A model generated the notes under the pieces. That model was not told the origin of the DNA, did no database searches, and saw nothing but the letters and a program-made list of their open reading frames with translations. A stretch of DNA of 64,000 nt, taken from assembly GCF_963675165.1 (NCBI RefSeq), contig NC_087382.1:2943463-3007462 (forward strand), read 5' to 3'. Below are positions 11,734-24,290 of the stretch, one piece after another. This DNA comes from Halichondria panicea (Eukaryota > Porifera > Demospongiae > Suberitida > Halichondriidae). How positions within the stretch are numbered: position 1 is the stretch's first letter; each line of letters starts with the position of its first letter. A program made the translations under genes and the position numbers.

Positions 11734-14700
11734 ATGGCAGCTCCTCGAGTTGTTTTCCCTCCGCCCCTGTGTCTACCGCGGACACAGCTTCAGTATTGCC
11801 GGCGGAACAATCCGGTAAGATTTAGTTATTAAAACTACTTTAATAGTTGCCATGCATATAATAATTTATATGTAGCTAATTCTGGCATGCAGACATTTAT
11901 TTACTTAGTGTATTCATTTATTTGTGCAGATCCTAACTAAGAAGATGGTGGTATCGGTGCTTCAGCATATGAAGCGCCGCCAGCCGAATGGCAAGTTGTA
12001 CTGCATGCAGTGCTACATGCTGGCGACGGGAATTGTCAGGGTAAGTATATATAATTATAATAAATTATACATGCACTTATTTATGGTTATTTTCGAGGTT
12101 TTTGAGGATTGACAAAGAAACAAAAATTTAGTGTCTCGAAAATTGGTTTACATCCGCGCGGTATTGCACTGCTGTAATGTGATGTGGTCATTTGAACCGC
12201 TATCCTCGAAAAATAAAATCCTCGAAATGTTTTGTTTGACAATCTGTGAAAATTTAGTGCATTGAAAATAACCCGCTATGTGCAGTACCACAACTATTGT
12301 GCAGTACCACAACTATTGTGCAGTACCACAACTATTGTGCAGTACCACAACTATTGTGCAGTACCACAACTATTGTGCAGTACCACAACTATTGTGCAGT
12401 ACCACAACTATTGTGCAGTACCACAACTATTGTGCAGTACCACAACTATTGTGCATCGATCGACCAGTGCATGCATGGGACGCCCATGCATGCACTGCGT
12501 CCCATGCATGCACTGGATAAATGGGATAGTTCAGTGTGTAATAGCAAGAGTGTATGATAGAGAGAGAGTATCAAACGTATAGGTATACTGTACATCAGAT
12601 GTATGCAGAGAGTAACGTGGCTTCCTGTATCTGTCACAAGCTTGGAATTTGCACACTGACCAATTAATAAAGGGGAGGTGGGCATGGGGGACAAGGCTAA
12701 GGGGATCTGTATAGACACAGCTGCAATAAAAGTGCTTTTTTTATATGGTATGTTAGAGTTGTAAATGGATAGTACAGCTTAATGCTTTTAATGTAGTCTG
12801 GTCTCAACTACTCAAGGGAAGTTTATCCAGGTTGCACTAGCAATAGTACCAATGAATCTCATCTTGTGATAGATTACGTCACCCATGCTTGGATTGGTCA
12901 GTGTGCAAATTCCAAGCTTGTGACAGATACAGGAAGTCACGTTACTCTCCGCATACATCTGATGTACAGTAGCCTACGTTCGATACTCTCTTCTAGCTCT
13001 ATCATAATATGCTCTTGGTAATACTTGTTACAATGCATGGGTATATAATATTTGTAATGGAACATTCATTTTCATTTTCATAGTTAACATTTTTGTGGGT
13101 AAAATCAACGAAATCCACGAAAATATTGAATTACCCGCTTTACAGTATTTAATTTTAGATACTCATTTCTGTGATTTCACTGTGTATTTACTATAACTAA
13201 TAATTATGGCTATATCCATACAATCATGTATCTGCCAAATTAGGACAGGAAATAGGAAGGAATTTTTGTTATGGTATTAATGCTGGTACGATATAATTAT
13301 TAAAATTTGTTCTCTCGCTTGCTAATAAAACAAATTTCACTAATCATATTTTTTTTCTAAAGTGACAAAACAATACTAGTCATAATTAAGTTGTTTCGTA
13401 GCTGACATAATTATAATTTCTTCCTATACACAGATGCCATTCTCGCACAAGGGCGAAAATGTTCCTGTTTATAATAATAAGGACCATTGTGCGGCAGAGG
13501 CCACTCGGTACCTAAAACACGTCCAGAATGACCACCGTAAGCATCATGCTAATTGTATCAAAAGCATAATAAATACAATACCGTATAGCTGGAAGTTTTT
13601 GTGTGTAAATATTTTTCGTTTTTCGAGGGCAGAACAGTTATTAAAACTGTGATAAACTCCCACGCATTGGCATTTCACATGCAAAGCTATTGGTGGGTGG
13701 TATTGAAACTCACTAAGTTTTTTGAGCCAAATAACAAAAATGTGCACCCATTTTTTCTCACTATACAGTACTGTACAAAGGTATAGGACATAATATAATT
13801 ATGTATATATAGGATGGTAAATCGGATGATTAAAGCTGTTAAATTCCAATATTAATGCACGTTCAAGGTTGCTTAATGCCCCATTTTATTTATGCAGGCT
13901 CCCTCCGTGCAAATCCTCTACATGTGAAGTTCCTGGCGTGGCAGCTCAGGGACATGGCTTTCTGTCGGTGGAACCGAAATAGGCTATTCCCCGTAATTCC
14001 CCCCATTCCCCCCCTTCCTCCAGCAGGTGCAGCAGGTCTGGCAGGTCCACCTGGGCCGCAGGGTATACCTGGGGCGCAGGGTCTGCCAGGAGGACAAGGC
14101 ATACCAGGAGCACAAGGCCTGCAAGGCCTGCAAGGACCACCGGGGGCGCAGGGCCTGCAAGGACCACCAGGGGCAACTGGAGGCGGAGGCGGAGGCTCAG
14201 GCGGAGGTGGAGGCTCAGGTGCAACTGTAACCAGCGTTACTGGCCCACGAGGACTACGGGGTCCCCGTGGATGGCCTGGTATGGCTGGTGGACCAGGATG
14301 GCCCGGGAGGTCGGTACAAGGCCCGCCCGGAGTAAGAGGGTTACAAGGGGCAACAGGAGCTACTGGAGCTACTGGAGCTACCGGAGCTACCGGAGCTACC
14401 GGAGCAACGGGCCCTCCTGGCTCACAAGGTATAATCGGACTGCTAGGCCCCGTGGGTCCACGCGGAGTATTCGGGCCAACTGGAACCCGTGGACCTACGG
14501 GTTCTTCTGGTGTTCGTGGAGAAAGAGGACAGCAGGGGAAAACCGGGCCGATCGGGATCCAAGGCTACCAGGGAGATCGTGGAGAGAAGGGAGACCAAGG
14601 GGAGAAGGGAGAGAAGGGAGATAAGGCAGATGTAGTGTATCTCAAACGAACGATTGTAAGTTCTTAACACACTATAGTTGATTATTTTTCACCAATTGTT

Positions 14701-16064
14701 TTCCTCTTTCTTGCAGTATCAGCTGTCAACCATTGTGAAGGAGCTCATCAATGCACAGACTCAGCCTCTCTCTGATACCATTGTCAAGGCCCTCAGTACT
14801 ATAGAAATATTGGAAGGCCATGAATTCAGAAGGGAGCAAAAACAAATTGCCCATCTCCGTCGGTCCGAGGTGTCGGGATCCTACCCACCTCGGTCGGCTG
14901 GTGGGGGTACAAGTCGGGATGTTAGTGGGGGAAGTGGAAGTGGGGGTGTGGGTGGTGGAAGTGGTAGTGGTGGCATGGGTGATGGAAGTGGTGGCGTGGG
15001 TGGTAGTGGAAGTGTGGGTGGTGGTAGTGGTGGTGGAAGTGGTGGCGTGGGTGGTGGTAGTGGTAGCGTGGGTGGTGGTGGTAGTGGTGGTGGTAGTGGT
15101 AGTGGTGGCGTGGGTGGTGGTAGTGGTGGTGGTGGAAGTGGTGGTAGTGGTAGTGGTGGCGTGGGTGGTGGAAGTGGTGGTGGTAGTGGTAGTGGTGGTG
15201 GGGGAAGTGGTGGTAGTGGTAGTGGTGGCGTGGGTGGTGGTGGTGGTGGCATTGATGGCGGAAGTGGAAGTGGTGGCGGGGGTGGCATAAGTGGTGGCGG
15301 ATACCAGAGCGGGGACTCCAGTGAAGGGGATGGAGTCCCTCAATTGGACGGATCGGTGGAAATGTGAGTCTAACTTTTGTGTATTGTTATTATCATGCAG
15401 TCCTGATAATTTATTATACATACCTTGCTTGCATGCATGCTGCCAGCTTTAAGTTCATCTCTGTATATCTACACAGAAATTACAATCGCAAACGTAAATC
15501 TATTACTACAAGGCAGACGAACAAAAAAAGGTGAGCAAATCCATTAGTAACATTGTGTCCCATGGCCACAACAAAATATGTCACCAAATAAGAATGTTAT
15601 CATCCCTTTTCTTCCACGTGCACAGACGAACTATATCCCATAGAAGTGGAAGTGGTGGCGGGGGTGGCGTGAGTGGTGGTGGTGGTGGTGGCGTTGGTGG
15701 TGGCGGGGGTGGCGTTGGTGGTGGCGGGGGTGGCATAAGTGGTGGCGGGTACCAGAGCGGGGACTCCAGTGAAGGGGATGGAGTCCTCCCTCAATTGGAC
15801 GGATCGGTGGAAATGTGAGTCTAAGTTTTTTGTGTTATTATTATACATACTTTGCATGCAGCTTTAAGTTCATCTGTATATCTGTTCCACACACAGAAAT
15901 TATAATCGTAAAAGAAAATCTTATACTACAAGGTGTATTAATAAAAAAAGGTAAGCAAATCATTAGTAACATTGTGTCCCATGGCCACAAAAAAATATTA
16001 TGTCACCAAATTAAGAAATGTTATCATCACTTTTCTTCCCCACATGCACAGACGAACTATATGA
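11734..16064 (+). CDS. Collagen-like protein with Gly/Ser-rich tail, nine exons
   Basis: Exons are 11734-11814, 11930-12040, 13434-13536, 13898-14655, 14717-15363, 15477-15530, 15626-15814, 15897-15950 and 16052-16064. All are GT-AG and the sum (2010 nt) is an exact 669-residue frame. The first about 140 residues are a basic, Cys-containing region I do not recognise (CMQCYM; FLAWQLRDMAFCRWN) ending in a Pro-rich stretch. A collagenous Gly-X-Y region follows (about 14026-14178). It is interrupted by a GGGGS-type linker, then resumes (about 14242-14625) with GAT repeats and a charged GEKGDQGEKGEKGDK end. A short helical segment (YQLSTIVKELINAQTQ) precedes a long GSGGVGG low-complexity stretch. 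The tail repeats a two-exon module: GGGYQSGDSSEGDG-LDGSVE, then INYNRKRKS. No N-terminal signal peptide is evident, which is odd for a collagen. Secretion, assembly and partners are unknown. Confidence 0.8.
12283..12454. repeat. 19-bp tandem repeat, nine copies, in intron 2 of collagen-like gene
   Basis: Nine almost identical copies of cagtaccacaactattgtg, followed by a palindromic gcatgcatggg/cccatgcatgc cluster (12466-12520). Because 19 is not a multiple of three, ORFs read through it in all frames; none is a gene. Confidence 0.95.
12588..12972. mobile_element. Inverted-repeat element carrying a copy of the upstream promoter region
   Basis: Arms of about 75 bp (about 12590-12663 and 12895-12970) are near-perfect reverse complements, containing acaagcttggaatttgcaca and its complement. 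The enclosed 12.66-12.89 kb is homologous to 11.29-11.53 kb immediately upstream of the gene, including the attggtc motif but not the TATA box. Confidence 0.7.
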
Positions 16065-16880
16065 ACTCTCCTCCCCGTTTTCGCCCCCCATGAAGGGACA
16101 CACACGGCAGTGCTCAATCGGTTATATTAATTGAGGTGATGATGGGTAGGGGAAGGTTTGGATCATAACGATAAGGGTGGTGGGTGGGTAGGCGGAAGAT
16201 GGCTGTTGTGAGCATATGGGTCCCAGACAAATTAATTTCATTTTCTTATAATTCTAATTTTATAATTCTAATTTAAAAAATAGACGACACGTACAATAAT
16301 TACTCCGAACATATCACTAGCGCCACTTATAATGTCGAATCGAGGCAGACCACTTGCGAAAATTGTTTGCATACGTTGTTCTATCACTCGACACCACTTA
16401 TAACCACCATGGCATGTTTTGTGTTCAACCCTTGTGCTACACATAATTATAATTATCAATTGTTCGCTTTTTGTGTGCATATAATTTTAAGTGCATATAA
16501 TATAATTAATTTTGTTGTATATATACAGAGATAAATATATCCTCTCAATTTCACCGATTATTTTTCTTTTCTTCGTGTGACATTATCATTCTATATAATG
16601 TCGAAGTTCCGAGAGGGGAAAACAGCGAGCCCCAAGAGAGACTCACCTATCATTTACCAAACCGAAGGTTTTTTTTTCTTTTTTCTGATCTAGATCTGTA
16701 GCTCTTGACAAACCTTATCACATGATATGCTCGGATCTAAATTCTTGTTCGCCCCACTAAAACTGTTGCTCAGAGAACTATGGAATGCGTGTGATACTGG
16801 GAAACCTACACGCACAGCAGCTCACCTCTCGGGAACTAACTTGCCTGCCACGAAGCGACAGAGGTTCATACTCACCCATG
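16065..16880. other. 3' flank of collagen-like gene, no gene seen
   Basis: AT-rich DNA with several short poly-A/T and ATAAT tracts. No splice-consistent coding frame or RNA gene was recognised. It presumably includes the 3' untranslated region of the collagen-like gene. Confidence 0.6.
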
Positions 16881-16884
16881 CAGG

Positions 16885-17825
16885 TTCACAATGTCTGCCT
16901 AACCAATCCTCTTCTACTTGACGAGCAAGTTCAGGCTGATATGGATCAATTGTACACTGAATGTCTGCCTAACCGATACTCTTCTACTTGACAAGCAAGT
17001 TCAGGCTGATATGGATCAATTGTACACTGTGAATGTCTGCCTAACCGATACTCTTCTACTTGACGAGCAAGTTCAGGCTGATATAGAACTCTAAATTGTA
17101 CACTGTGAATGTCTGCCTAACCGAGCAAGTTCAGGCTGATATGGATCAATTGTACACTGTGAATGTCTGCCTAACCGATACTCTTCTACTTGACGAGCAA
17201 GTTCAGGCTGATATGGATCAATTGTACACTGTGAATGTCTGCCTAACCGATACTCTTCTACTTGACGAGCAAGTTCAGGCTGATATGGAACTCTCAATCG
17301 TACACTGTGAATGTCTGCCTAACCGATACTCTTCTACTTGACGAGCAAGTTCAGGCTGATATGGAACTCTCAATCGTACACTGTGAATGTCTGCCTAACC
17401 GATACTCTTCTACTTGACGAGCAAGTTCAGGCTGATATGGATCAATTGTACACTGTGAATGTCTGCCTAACCGATACTCTTCTACTTGACGAGCAAGTTC
17501 AGGCTGATATGGAACTCTCAATCGTACACTGTGAATGTCTGCCTAACCGATACTCTTCTACTTGACGAGCAAGTTCAGGCTGATATGGAACTCTCAATCG
17601 TACACTGTGAATGTCTGCCTAACCGATACTCTTCTACTTGACGAGCAAGTTCAGGCTGATATGGAACTCTAAATTGTACACTGTGAATGTCTGCCTAACC
17701 GATACTCTTCTACTTGACGAGCAAGTTCAGGCTGATATGGAACTCTAAATTGTACACTGTGAATGTCTGCCTAACCGATACTCTTCTACTTGACGAGCAA
17801 GTTCAGGCTGATGGAACTCTGTAAC
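16885..17825. repeat. 72-bp minisatellite, about 13 copies
   Basis: The unit contains gtctgcctaaccgatactct and acgagcaagttcaggctgat. Two unit subtypes alternate: one reads atggatcaattgtacac, the other atggaactctcaatcgtaca. The period is 71-77 bp. Apparent ORFs on both strands are repeat read-through. Confidence 0.95.
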
Positions 17826-17879
17826 CCGTCGTCCACTTAGGCCACCTAACTACGAAAATCGTTGTAGGTGAACTGAATA

Positions 17880-18700
17880 CTCCGGTCAACAAGTCTGCCC
17901 TCACCTGGTGGATAAAGTATGCCATCGCTAATCTCGATGCCTGCCCTCTATTCTGGTGGATAAAGTATGCCATCGCTAACCTCGATGCCAATGAAGTCTG
18001 CCCTCTATCTGGTGGATAAAGTATGCCATCGCTAATCTCGATGCTAATGAAGTCTGCCTTCTATCTGGTGGATAAAGTATGCCATCGCTAATCTCGATGC
18101 CAATGAAGTCTGCCCTCTATCTGGTGGATAAAGTATGCCATCGCTAATCTCGATGCCAATAAAGTCTGCCCTCACCTGGTAGATAAAGTATATGCCATCG
18201 CTAATTTCGATGCCAATGAAGTCTGCCCTCTATCTGGTGGATAAAGTATGCCATTGCTAATCTCGATTCCAATGAAGTCTGCCCTCACCTGGTGGATAAA
18301 GTATGCCATCGCTAATCTCGATGCCAATGAAGTCTGCCTTCTATCTGGTGGATAAAGTATGCCATCGCTAATCTCGATGCCAATGAAGTCTGCCCTCACC
18401 TGGTGGATAAAGTATGCCATCGCTAATCTCGATGCCAATGAAGTCTGCCCTCTCTCTATCTGGTGGATAAAGTATGCCATCGCTAATCTCGATGCCAATG
18501 AAGTCTGCCCTCACCTGGTGGATAAAGTATGCCATCGCTAATCTCGATGCCAATGAAGTCTGCCCTCTATCTGGTGGATAAAGTATGCCATCGCTAATCT
18601 CGATTCCAATGAAGTCTGCCCTCACCTGGTAGATAAAGTATGCCATCCTTAATCTCGATGCCAATGAAGTCTGCCCTCTATCTGGTGGATAAAGTATGAT
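17880..18700. repeat. 55-56-bp minisatellite, about 15 copies
   Basis: The unit contains ggtggataaagtatgccatc and gctaatctcgatgccaatga. Subtypes end in either ctctat or ctcac, giving periods of 55-56 bp. It follows the 72-bp array with about 60 bp of unrelated sequence between. Confidence 0.95.
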
Positions 18701-18949
18701 GTCGAATTTTTTTTTTTTACTCATCCGAATGCCGTCCAATTTTTTCACTAATCTGAAGCTACACCTTCTTCTACGAAGTCTGCCCACCACCTGGTGGACA
18801 CTGTATGATGGTCTCAATAATATTACGCATGATTACTCATTCTTGATCATCATATCATTTTCACTATTCTGCCATCTACAATTTCAAAGCATAATGCATG
18901 TGGTCTGCCAAAATGCCATAAAAATGTGTGCAAGCCGCCAAGTAGCATG

Positions 18950-19925
18950 ATTAAGATGTTTGTAATTTCTGCTATTGTTGTAAGACTATTATGATGCCCT
19001 GTGTAATCTGTTAGCTCTTGGATAACTGTTACAACTGGCTTGCGTCTTTCTTGAATGTCTTCAGAACTGGAGCCTTATCCGACTGTAGATGTTTGTGATT
19101 TCTGCTCTTGTTGTAAGACTATTATGATGCCCTGTGAAATCTGTTAGCTCTTGGATAACTGTTACAACTGGCTTGCGTCTTTCTTGAATGTCTTCAGAAC
19201 TGGAGCCTTATCCAACTATAGAAGCCTTATCCTATCTGAACTGTATATAAGACGGCCCCTGTAAGATGGCTAGCAACCATCAGCCCCACAGCTGGAAGAT
19301 GTCAACGTTGACCAGTCCCACGCACTCATGGCTCTAGAAAAATGGCTTGTGTTACTCTGCCGCCATCTTGTCAACCAAATCTTCTCTCCACCTGGTCAAT
19401 AAAGCGTGCCGTTTCTTTTTTGATGATGGCTCATTTTCCATTTTTACCTTTCTGCCATCTATATCAAAGCATAATGCGTGCGTGTGGTCTGCCAAAACTA
19501 TAAAAAAAAAATTGTAAGCATGATGAACTTTGTTGCATGCCTATATTATGATGGCTTGCGTCTCTTTGCCTTGGACTGCTTCCTTCTCTGGATAACTGTT
19601 AATAATGGCCTCTCTTTTTCCTTGGAGAATTAAACTGCTGTTAGATGTCCTTCCTCTTTGCCATCTTGGCTGGTCTACTTTGCTGCCCATGACCCAACAA
19701 ATGGTGCGTGTGGTCTGCCAAAACTATAAAAAAAAAATTGTAAGCATGATGAACTTTGTTGAATGCCTATATTATGATGGCTTGCATCTTTGCCTTGGAC
19801 TGCTTCCTTCTCTGGATAACTGTTATAATGGTCTCTCTTTTTCCTTGGAGAATTAAACTGCTGTTAGATGTCCTTCCTCTTTGCCATCTTGGCTGGTCTA
19901 CTTTGCTGCCCATGACCCAACAAAT
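18950..19925. repeat. Two short tandem duplications (about 125 bp x2 and about 220 bp x2)
   Basis: Block one (about 18955-19210) repeats a unit with gactattatgatgccctgtg and acaactggcttgcgtctttc. Block two (about 19480-19925) repeats a unit with gtctgccaaaactataaaaa and ctgctgttagatgtccttcc. The second pair differs by an internal change. No supported gene. Confidence 0.85.
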
Positions 19926-21290
19926 GACCCAAAACAGTGTTTCCCTTATTTTTTCCCAAACAACTTTTTTCCCAACAAGCCCTAGGCTAAGCATAATTTT
20001 ATAATGGATATATATAGTGTAATTATAGTTTTATAATTGTTGCCGTAGGTTTGCCATGGGTTGCTAGGGGGAGCTGGGTTGCTAGGGGGAGCTGGGTAGC
20101 GTGGAGTGGGGGTAGGGGTTGATCCTCACTGGTGTGTCGGTGTCGTAGAACGGGGGGCTGGACTGGCCTTAAATGTGGACTGTAGAAGTTGCAGGCGTGG
20201 CTAGTGGGTACTGCCTAGTGGCCATAACCGGATGCTTAAAATGAAACTTAAAGCACCATTTTATGATTGTTGCTTTGCCCGTAACCAATGAACTATAAAC
20301 TCATCATAACATGCATGTTGTATAAGTATCGTCTTCTAGTCTTAGGATCAGTTAGATTGAATCAGATCAGATATGGAACTAGTTGCATTTTGCATCGCTT
20401 ATAGCTGTAGCGGCTTAGCTTGCATGCTCACACCTAGCTATATTATAATTATAATTATAGTTTGCATTCGCTTTAAAGCTATTAAAGTGGCTTAGTTTAC
20501 ATGCTTATAGCTAGTGGCTTAGTTTGTAGCTATAGCTATTATATATAGCTTGTAATTAGCGTGCTCATATAATATATAGACCTATAGTGGCGTAGTGATA
20601 ATAGCTAGACATAGTATAATATTTATAGCTAGTGGCTTAATTTGTATGCTCATAACTAGTGGCTTATACTCATTAGCTTATGGGTTAGCTATAAATAGAT
20701 CTTAAATCTAGCTAGAGTTGAGTGGAATTACAAAACCCTTTGGTAGGTTTGGTTTTGTAGTTCCCTTGTTCGTTGGTTTGAGTGGTAGGCATATTTCATG
20801 CATGGTGTCAAAGGGTTTCTGCGGCTGAAGGATGGCACTAGCTGCTACCTAGGCTGCATATGTGCCTGTAGCTTCACATGAGGTCGTACCAGGTAACCCT
20901 GTGACATGCATCGGTGGGGGGAGACCTAGGTGATGGGGGCTAGGTGGGGGCAGGGGGTAGGCGGTTTTAATATAGTTGCATGTGGGGGTTACTGCGGGGG
21001 TAGGCAGTAATATAGTTGCATATGAGAGTTACTGTGGGGGTAGGCAGTTTGAAGTTGCATACTTAACCGATCGAGAGCACTGCCGTGTCCCGGATTACCA
21101 CCAACTTCCCCAAATATAATTGCAACACTGGAGTGACATGATGGCATGAAGTGAGTGATAATATTGCCTTGATCGATGGCTGTAACATCTTGTTACTTGA
21201 TGATTGTTGTATGCATAAGATGCTTCCTGTACTGGAAATTCTTGCAAACGTATATGGTCTTTGTACCATATTCGTAAGATGCCTCTTGTC
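19926..21290. other. AT-rich spacer, no gene seen
   Basis: Contains a small ggttgctagggggagctg duplication near 20.06 kb and, at 20.39-20.70 kb, an irregular run built on tagctagtggcttag-like words. No coding frame with splice support, tRNA or rRNA was recognised. Confidence 0.6.
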
Positions 21291-22220
21291 ATGTGCCTTT
21301 ATAAACACTGCATTTCCCCAATTAAGTGACAATTCTTGCCAACTTATGGTCTAGGTACCATTGTCTTATTGACGGTCTAAGATGCCTCCACCAAGCATCC
21401 AATTAAGTGGCAATTCATTCCAACTTATGGTCTAGGTGCCATTGTCTTATTGACGGTATAAGATGCCTCCACCAAGCATTCAATTAAGTGGCAATTCATT
21501 CCAACTTATGGTCTAGGTACCATTGTCTTATTGACGGTATAAGATGCCTCCCGGTGACCAAGCATCCAATTAAGTGGCAATTCATTGCTATAGGTGCCAT
21601 TGTCTTATTGACGGTATAAGATGCCTCCACCAAGCATCCAATTAAGTGGCAATTCATTCCAACTTATGGTCTAGGTGCCATTGTCTTATTGACGGTATAA
21701 GATGCCTCCACCAAGCATCCAATTAAGTGGCAATTCATTCCAACTTTTTTGGTCTAGGTACCATTGTCTTATTGACAGTATAAGATGCCTCCACCAAGCA
21801 TCCAATTAAGTGGCAATTCATTCCAACTTATGGTCTAGGTGCCATTGTCTTATTGACGGTATAAGATGCCTCCACCAAGCATCCAATTAAGTGGCAATTC
21901 ATTCCAACTTATGGTCTAGGTGCCATTGTCTTATTGACGGTATAAGATGCCTCCACCAAGCATCCAATTGAGTGGCAATTCATTCCAACTTATGGTCTAG
22001 GTGCCATTGTCTTATTGACGGTATAAGATGCCTCCACCAAGCATCCAATTAAGTGGCAATTCATTCCAACTTATGGTCTAGGTGCCATTAATTGTCTTAT
22101 TGACGGTATAAGATGCCTCCACCAAGCATCCAATTAAGTGGCAATTCATTCCAACTTATGGTCTAGGTGCCATTGTCTTATTGACGATATAAGATGCCTC
22201 CACCAAGCATCCAATTAAGT
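21290..22220. repeat. 81-bp minisatellite, about 11 copies
   Basis: The unit contains gtcttattgacggtataaga, tgcctccaccaagcatccaa and attccaacttatggtctagg. Successive gatgcctcc starts at 21381, 21462 and 21543 give an 81-bp period. It continues a chain of unrelated arrays. Confidence 0.95.
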
Positions 22221-22254
22221 ATTGATAGATTGATACCACCATTATCATTGGACG

Positions 22255-22455
22255 CTACTGACTGCCGGAAATGATCCCTTCTCTGCCGATCGAGGCCACA
22301 CTCTCACAGCTCCTATGATCCCTTCTCTGCCGATCGAGGCCACACTCTCACAGCTCCTATGATCCCTTCTCTCTGCCGATCGAGGCCACACTCTCACAGC
22401 TCCTATGATCCCTTCTCTGCCGATCGAGGCCACACTCTCACAGCTCCTAATAAGT
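22255..22455. repeat. 44-46-bp tandem repeat, four copies
   Basis: Unit atcccttctctgccgatcga plus ggccacactctcacagctcc, four near-identical copies. Confidence 0.95.
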
Positions 22456-22509
22456 TCTGTCTGGTCAGTAAGTTGCCTTTGGTGACATCTACTCCAATTT
22501 GAGTAACCA

Positions 22510-24125
22510 TGCACAATGATCCTATGTCAATTGGCCATTGTATATCTCTCAATTGGTCCAAGTGATATGCTACCAAGTGCATGGTGTGTATACCTGGCTC
22601 CCAAGTTGTCTCCACTGTACATGTCTGTATACGGTGGCAATAACTAACTGCAACTCTGTGGTTATGGCTCCGGCCTATAGAACTCTCTGTTCGACTGCGG
22701 GGTGTTCACCCCCAAGCAGCTGAGTAAGGCTCCGGCCTCTGCATGGTATATCTCTCAATTGGTCCAAGTGATATGCCAAGTGGTAACAACTGCTGTGTAT
22801 ACCTGGCTCCCAAGTTATCTCCACTGTACATGTCTGTATGGTGGCAACTTGTAGCTGCAACTCTGTGGTTGTGCTGATGCATTGATAGTGTGTTTGACGG
22901 TGGCCCTAACAACTATGAGGTGGCCCTAACTACCCATCCACGACAGAAAGCCATGTTCCCAGTGCCTCAACAACTCTCTCAACCAACTGATCTGTCTCTG
23001 CATGTCTCTGCTGGAGTTCCTGTCCACTCGTGCTCGTGTTCATCCCAGCTGAAGAAGGCTTCGGCCTCGCAGCTGAGTCCCCTGTCCATGCACTCATGGC
23101 AGGGGCAGGCTCTGTCACGATGCACTGTTCTCCAATGGTCACACTGAAGCAAGTTATCTCCACTGTACATGTCTGTATGGTGGCAACTTGTAGCTGCAAC
23201 TCTGTGGTTGTGGTGATGCATTGATAGTGTGTGTGAGGTGGCCCTAACAACTATGAGGTGGCCCATCCACGACAGAAAGCCATGTTCCCAGTGCCTCAAC
23301 AACTCTCTCAACCAACTGATCTGTCTCTGCATGTCTCTGCTGGAGTTCCTGTCCACTCGTGCTCGTGTTCATCCCAGCTGAAGAAGGCTTCGGCCTCGCA
23401 GCTGAGTCCCCTGTCCATGCACTCATGCATGGCAGGGGCAGGCTCTGTTCACGAGGCACTGTTCTCCGATGGTCACACTGAAGGCTGCTTCGGCCAGGTA
23501 TGTGTTCTTATTGTGTATACTCATGGCAGGGACAGACTCTGATCGCCCCAAAGGCTTCGGCCTAACACTTCTCTCCGATGTTCACCTGAAGGCTTCGGCC
23601 TGGAATGTGTTCTCCCGTGTTCATCCCAGCTGAAGAAGGCTTCGGCCTTGCAGCTGAGTCCCCTGTCCATGCACTCATGGCAGGGGCAGGCTCTGATCAC
23701 CCCAACCTGAAGGCGGCCAGACCATCGGCCCCACAGCAGAAGACGGACCTCTGATCTGCGTCTATCTGCTGGAGTTCCTGTCCACTCGTGTTCGTGTTCA
23801 TCCCAGCTGAAGAAGGCTTCGGCCTCGCAGCTGAGTCCCCTGTCCATGCACTCATGGCAGGGGCGGCTCTGTTCACCCCGATCTGAAGAAGGCGGCCAGA
23901 CTATCGGCCCCACAGCAGAAGACGGACTTCTGATCTGCGTCTATCTCTGCTGGAGTTCCTGTCCACTAGTGCTCGTCTCGTGTTCATCCCAGCTGAAGAA
24001 GGCTTCGGCCTCGCAGCTGAGTCCCCTGTCCATGCACTCATGGCAGGGGCAGGCTCTGTTCACCCCGACCTGAAGGCGGCCAGACCATCGGCCCCACAGC
24101 AGAAGGTGGACTCAGCCATGGGTTT
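22510..24125. repeat. Complex nested tandem duplications
   Basis: A unit with gaagaaggcttcggcctcgc and agctgagtcccctgtccatg recurs at about 23.05, 23.39, 23.64, 23.81 and 24.00 kb, within longer 180-330 bp duplicated blocks. The segment is more GC-rich than its surroundings. ORFs up to about 130 codons exist on both strands but simply follow the repeat; I see no splice-consistent gene. Confidence 0.85.
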
Positions 24126-24149
24126 TACAGACGGGGAAAGGGAATTGTT

Positions 24150-24290
24150 CGTATGGTATAGCTATTGATGTACACAGCGATTATGTAATAACACAATGCT
24201 TAACCGTCTTCTTCTTCTGCCCCCAGGAAATTTTAATGAACGAGCGGACTGATAATATGGACTGGTGAAGAGTTACTTGTAACGCCTGAT
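24150..24290. other. Flank of 52-bp satellite, homologous to 38.60-38.76 kb
   Basis: Blocks gtacacagcgattatgtaat and cttcttctgcccccaggaaa match 38.60-38.70 kb, where they abut the right end of the large transposon and run into a single diverged satellite-like unit. This suggests an ancestral single-copy form of the repeat. Confidence 0.7.

Noticed and set aside
12262-12582. Three overlapping ORFs through the 19-bp repeat
   Set aside because: A 19-bp period rotates all three frames through the same peptide; the interval lies in an intron of the collagen-like gene.
14726-15421. 230-codon minus-strand Thr-rich ORF and 135-codon Pro-rich ORF
   Set aside because: They are antisense shadows of the Gly/Ser-coding exon of the collagen-like gene. 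Splice phases and Gly-X-Y periodicity support the plus strand only.
22245-24168. Possible Ala/Ser-rich coding genes in the GC-richer repeat block
   Set aside because: Open frames occur on both strands and follow duplication boundaries. No splice-consistent structure or recognised domain.
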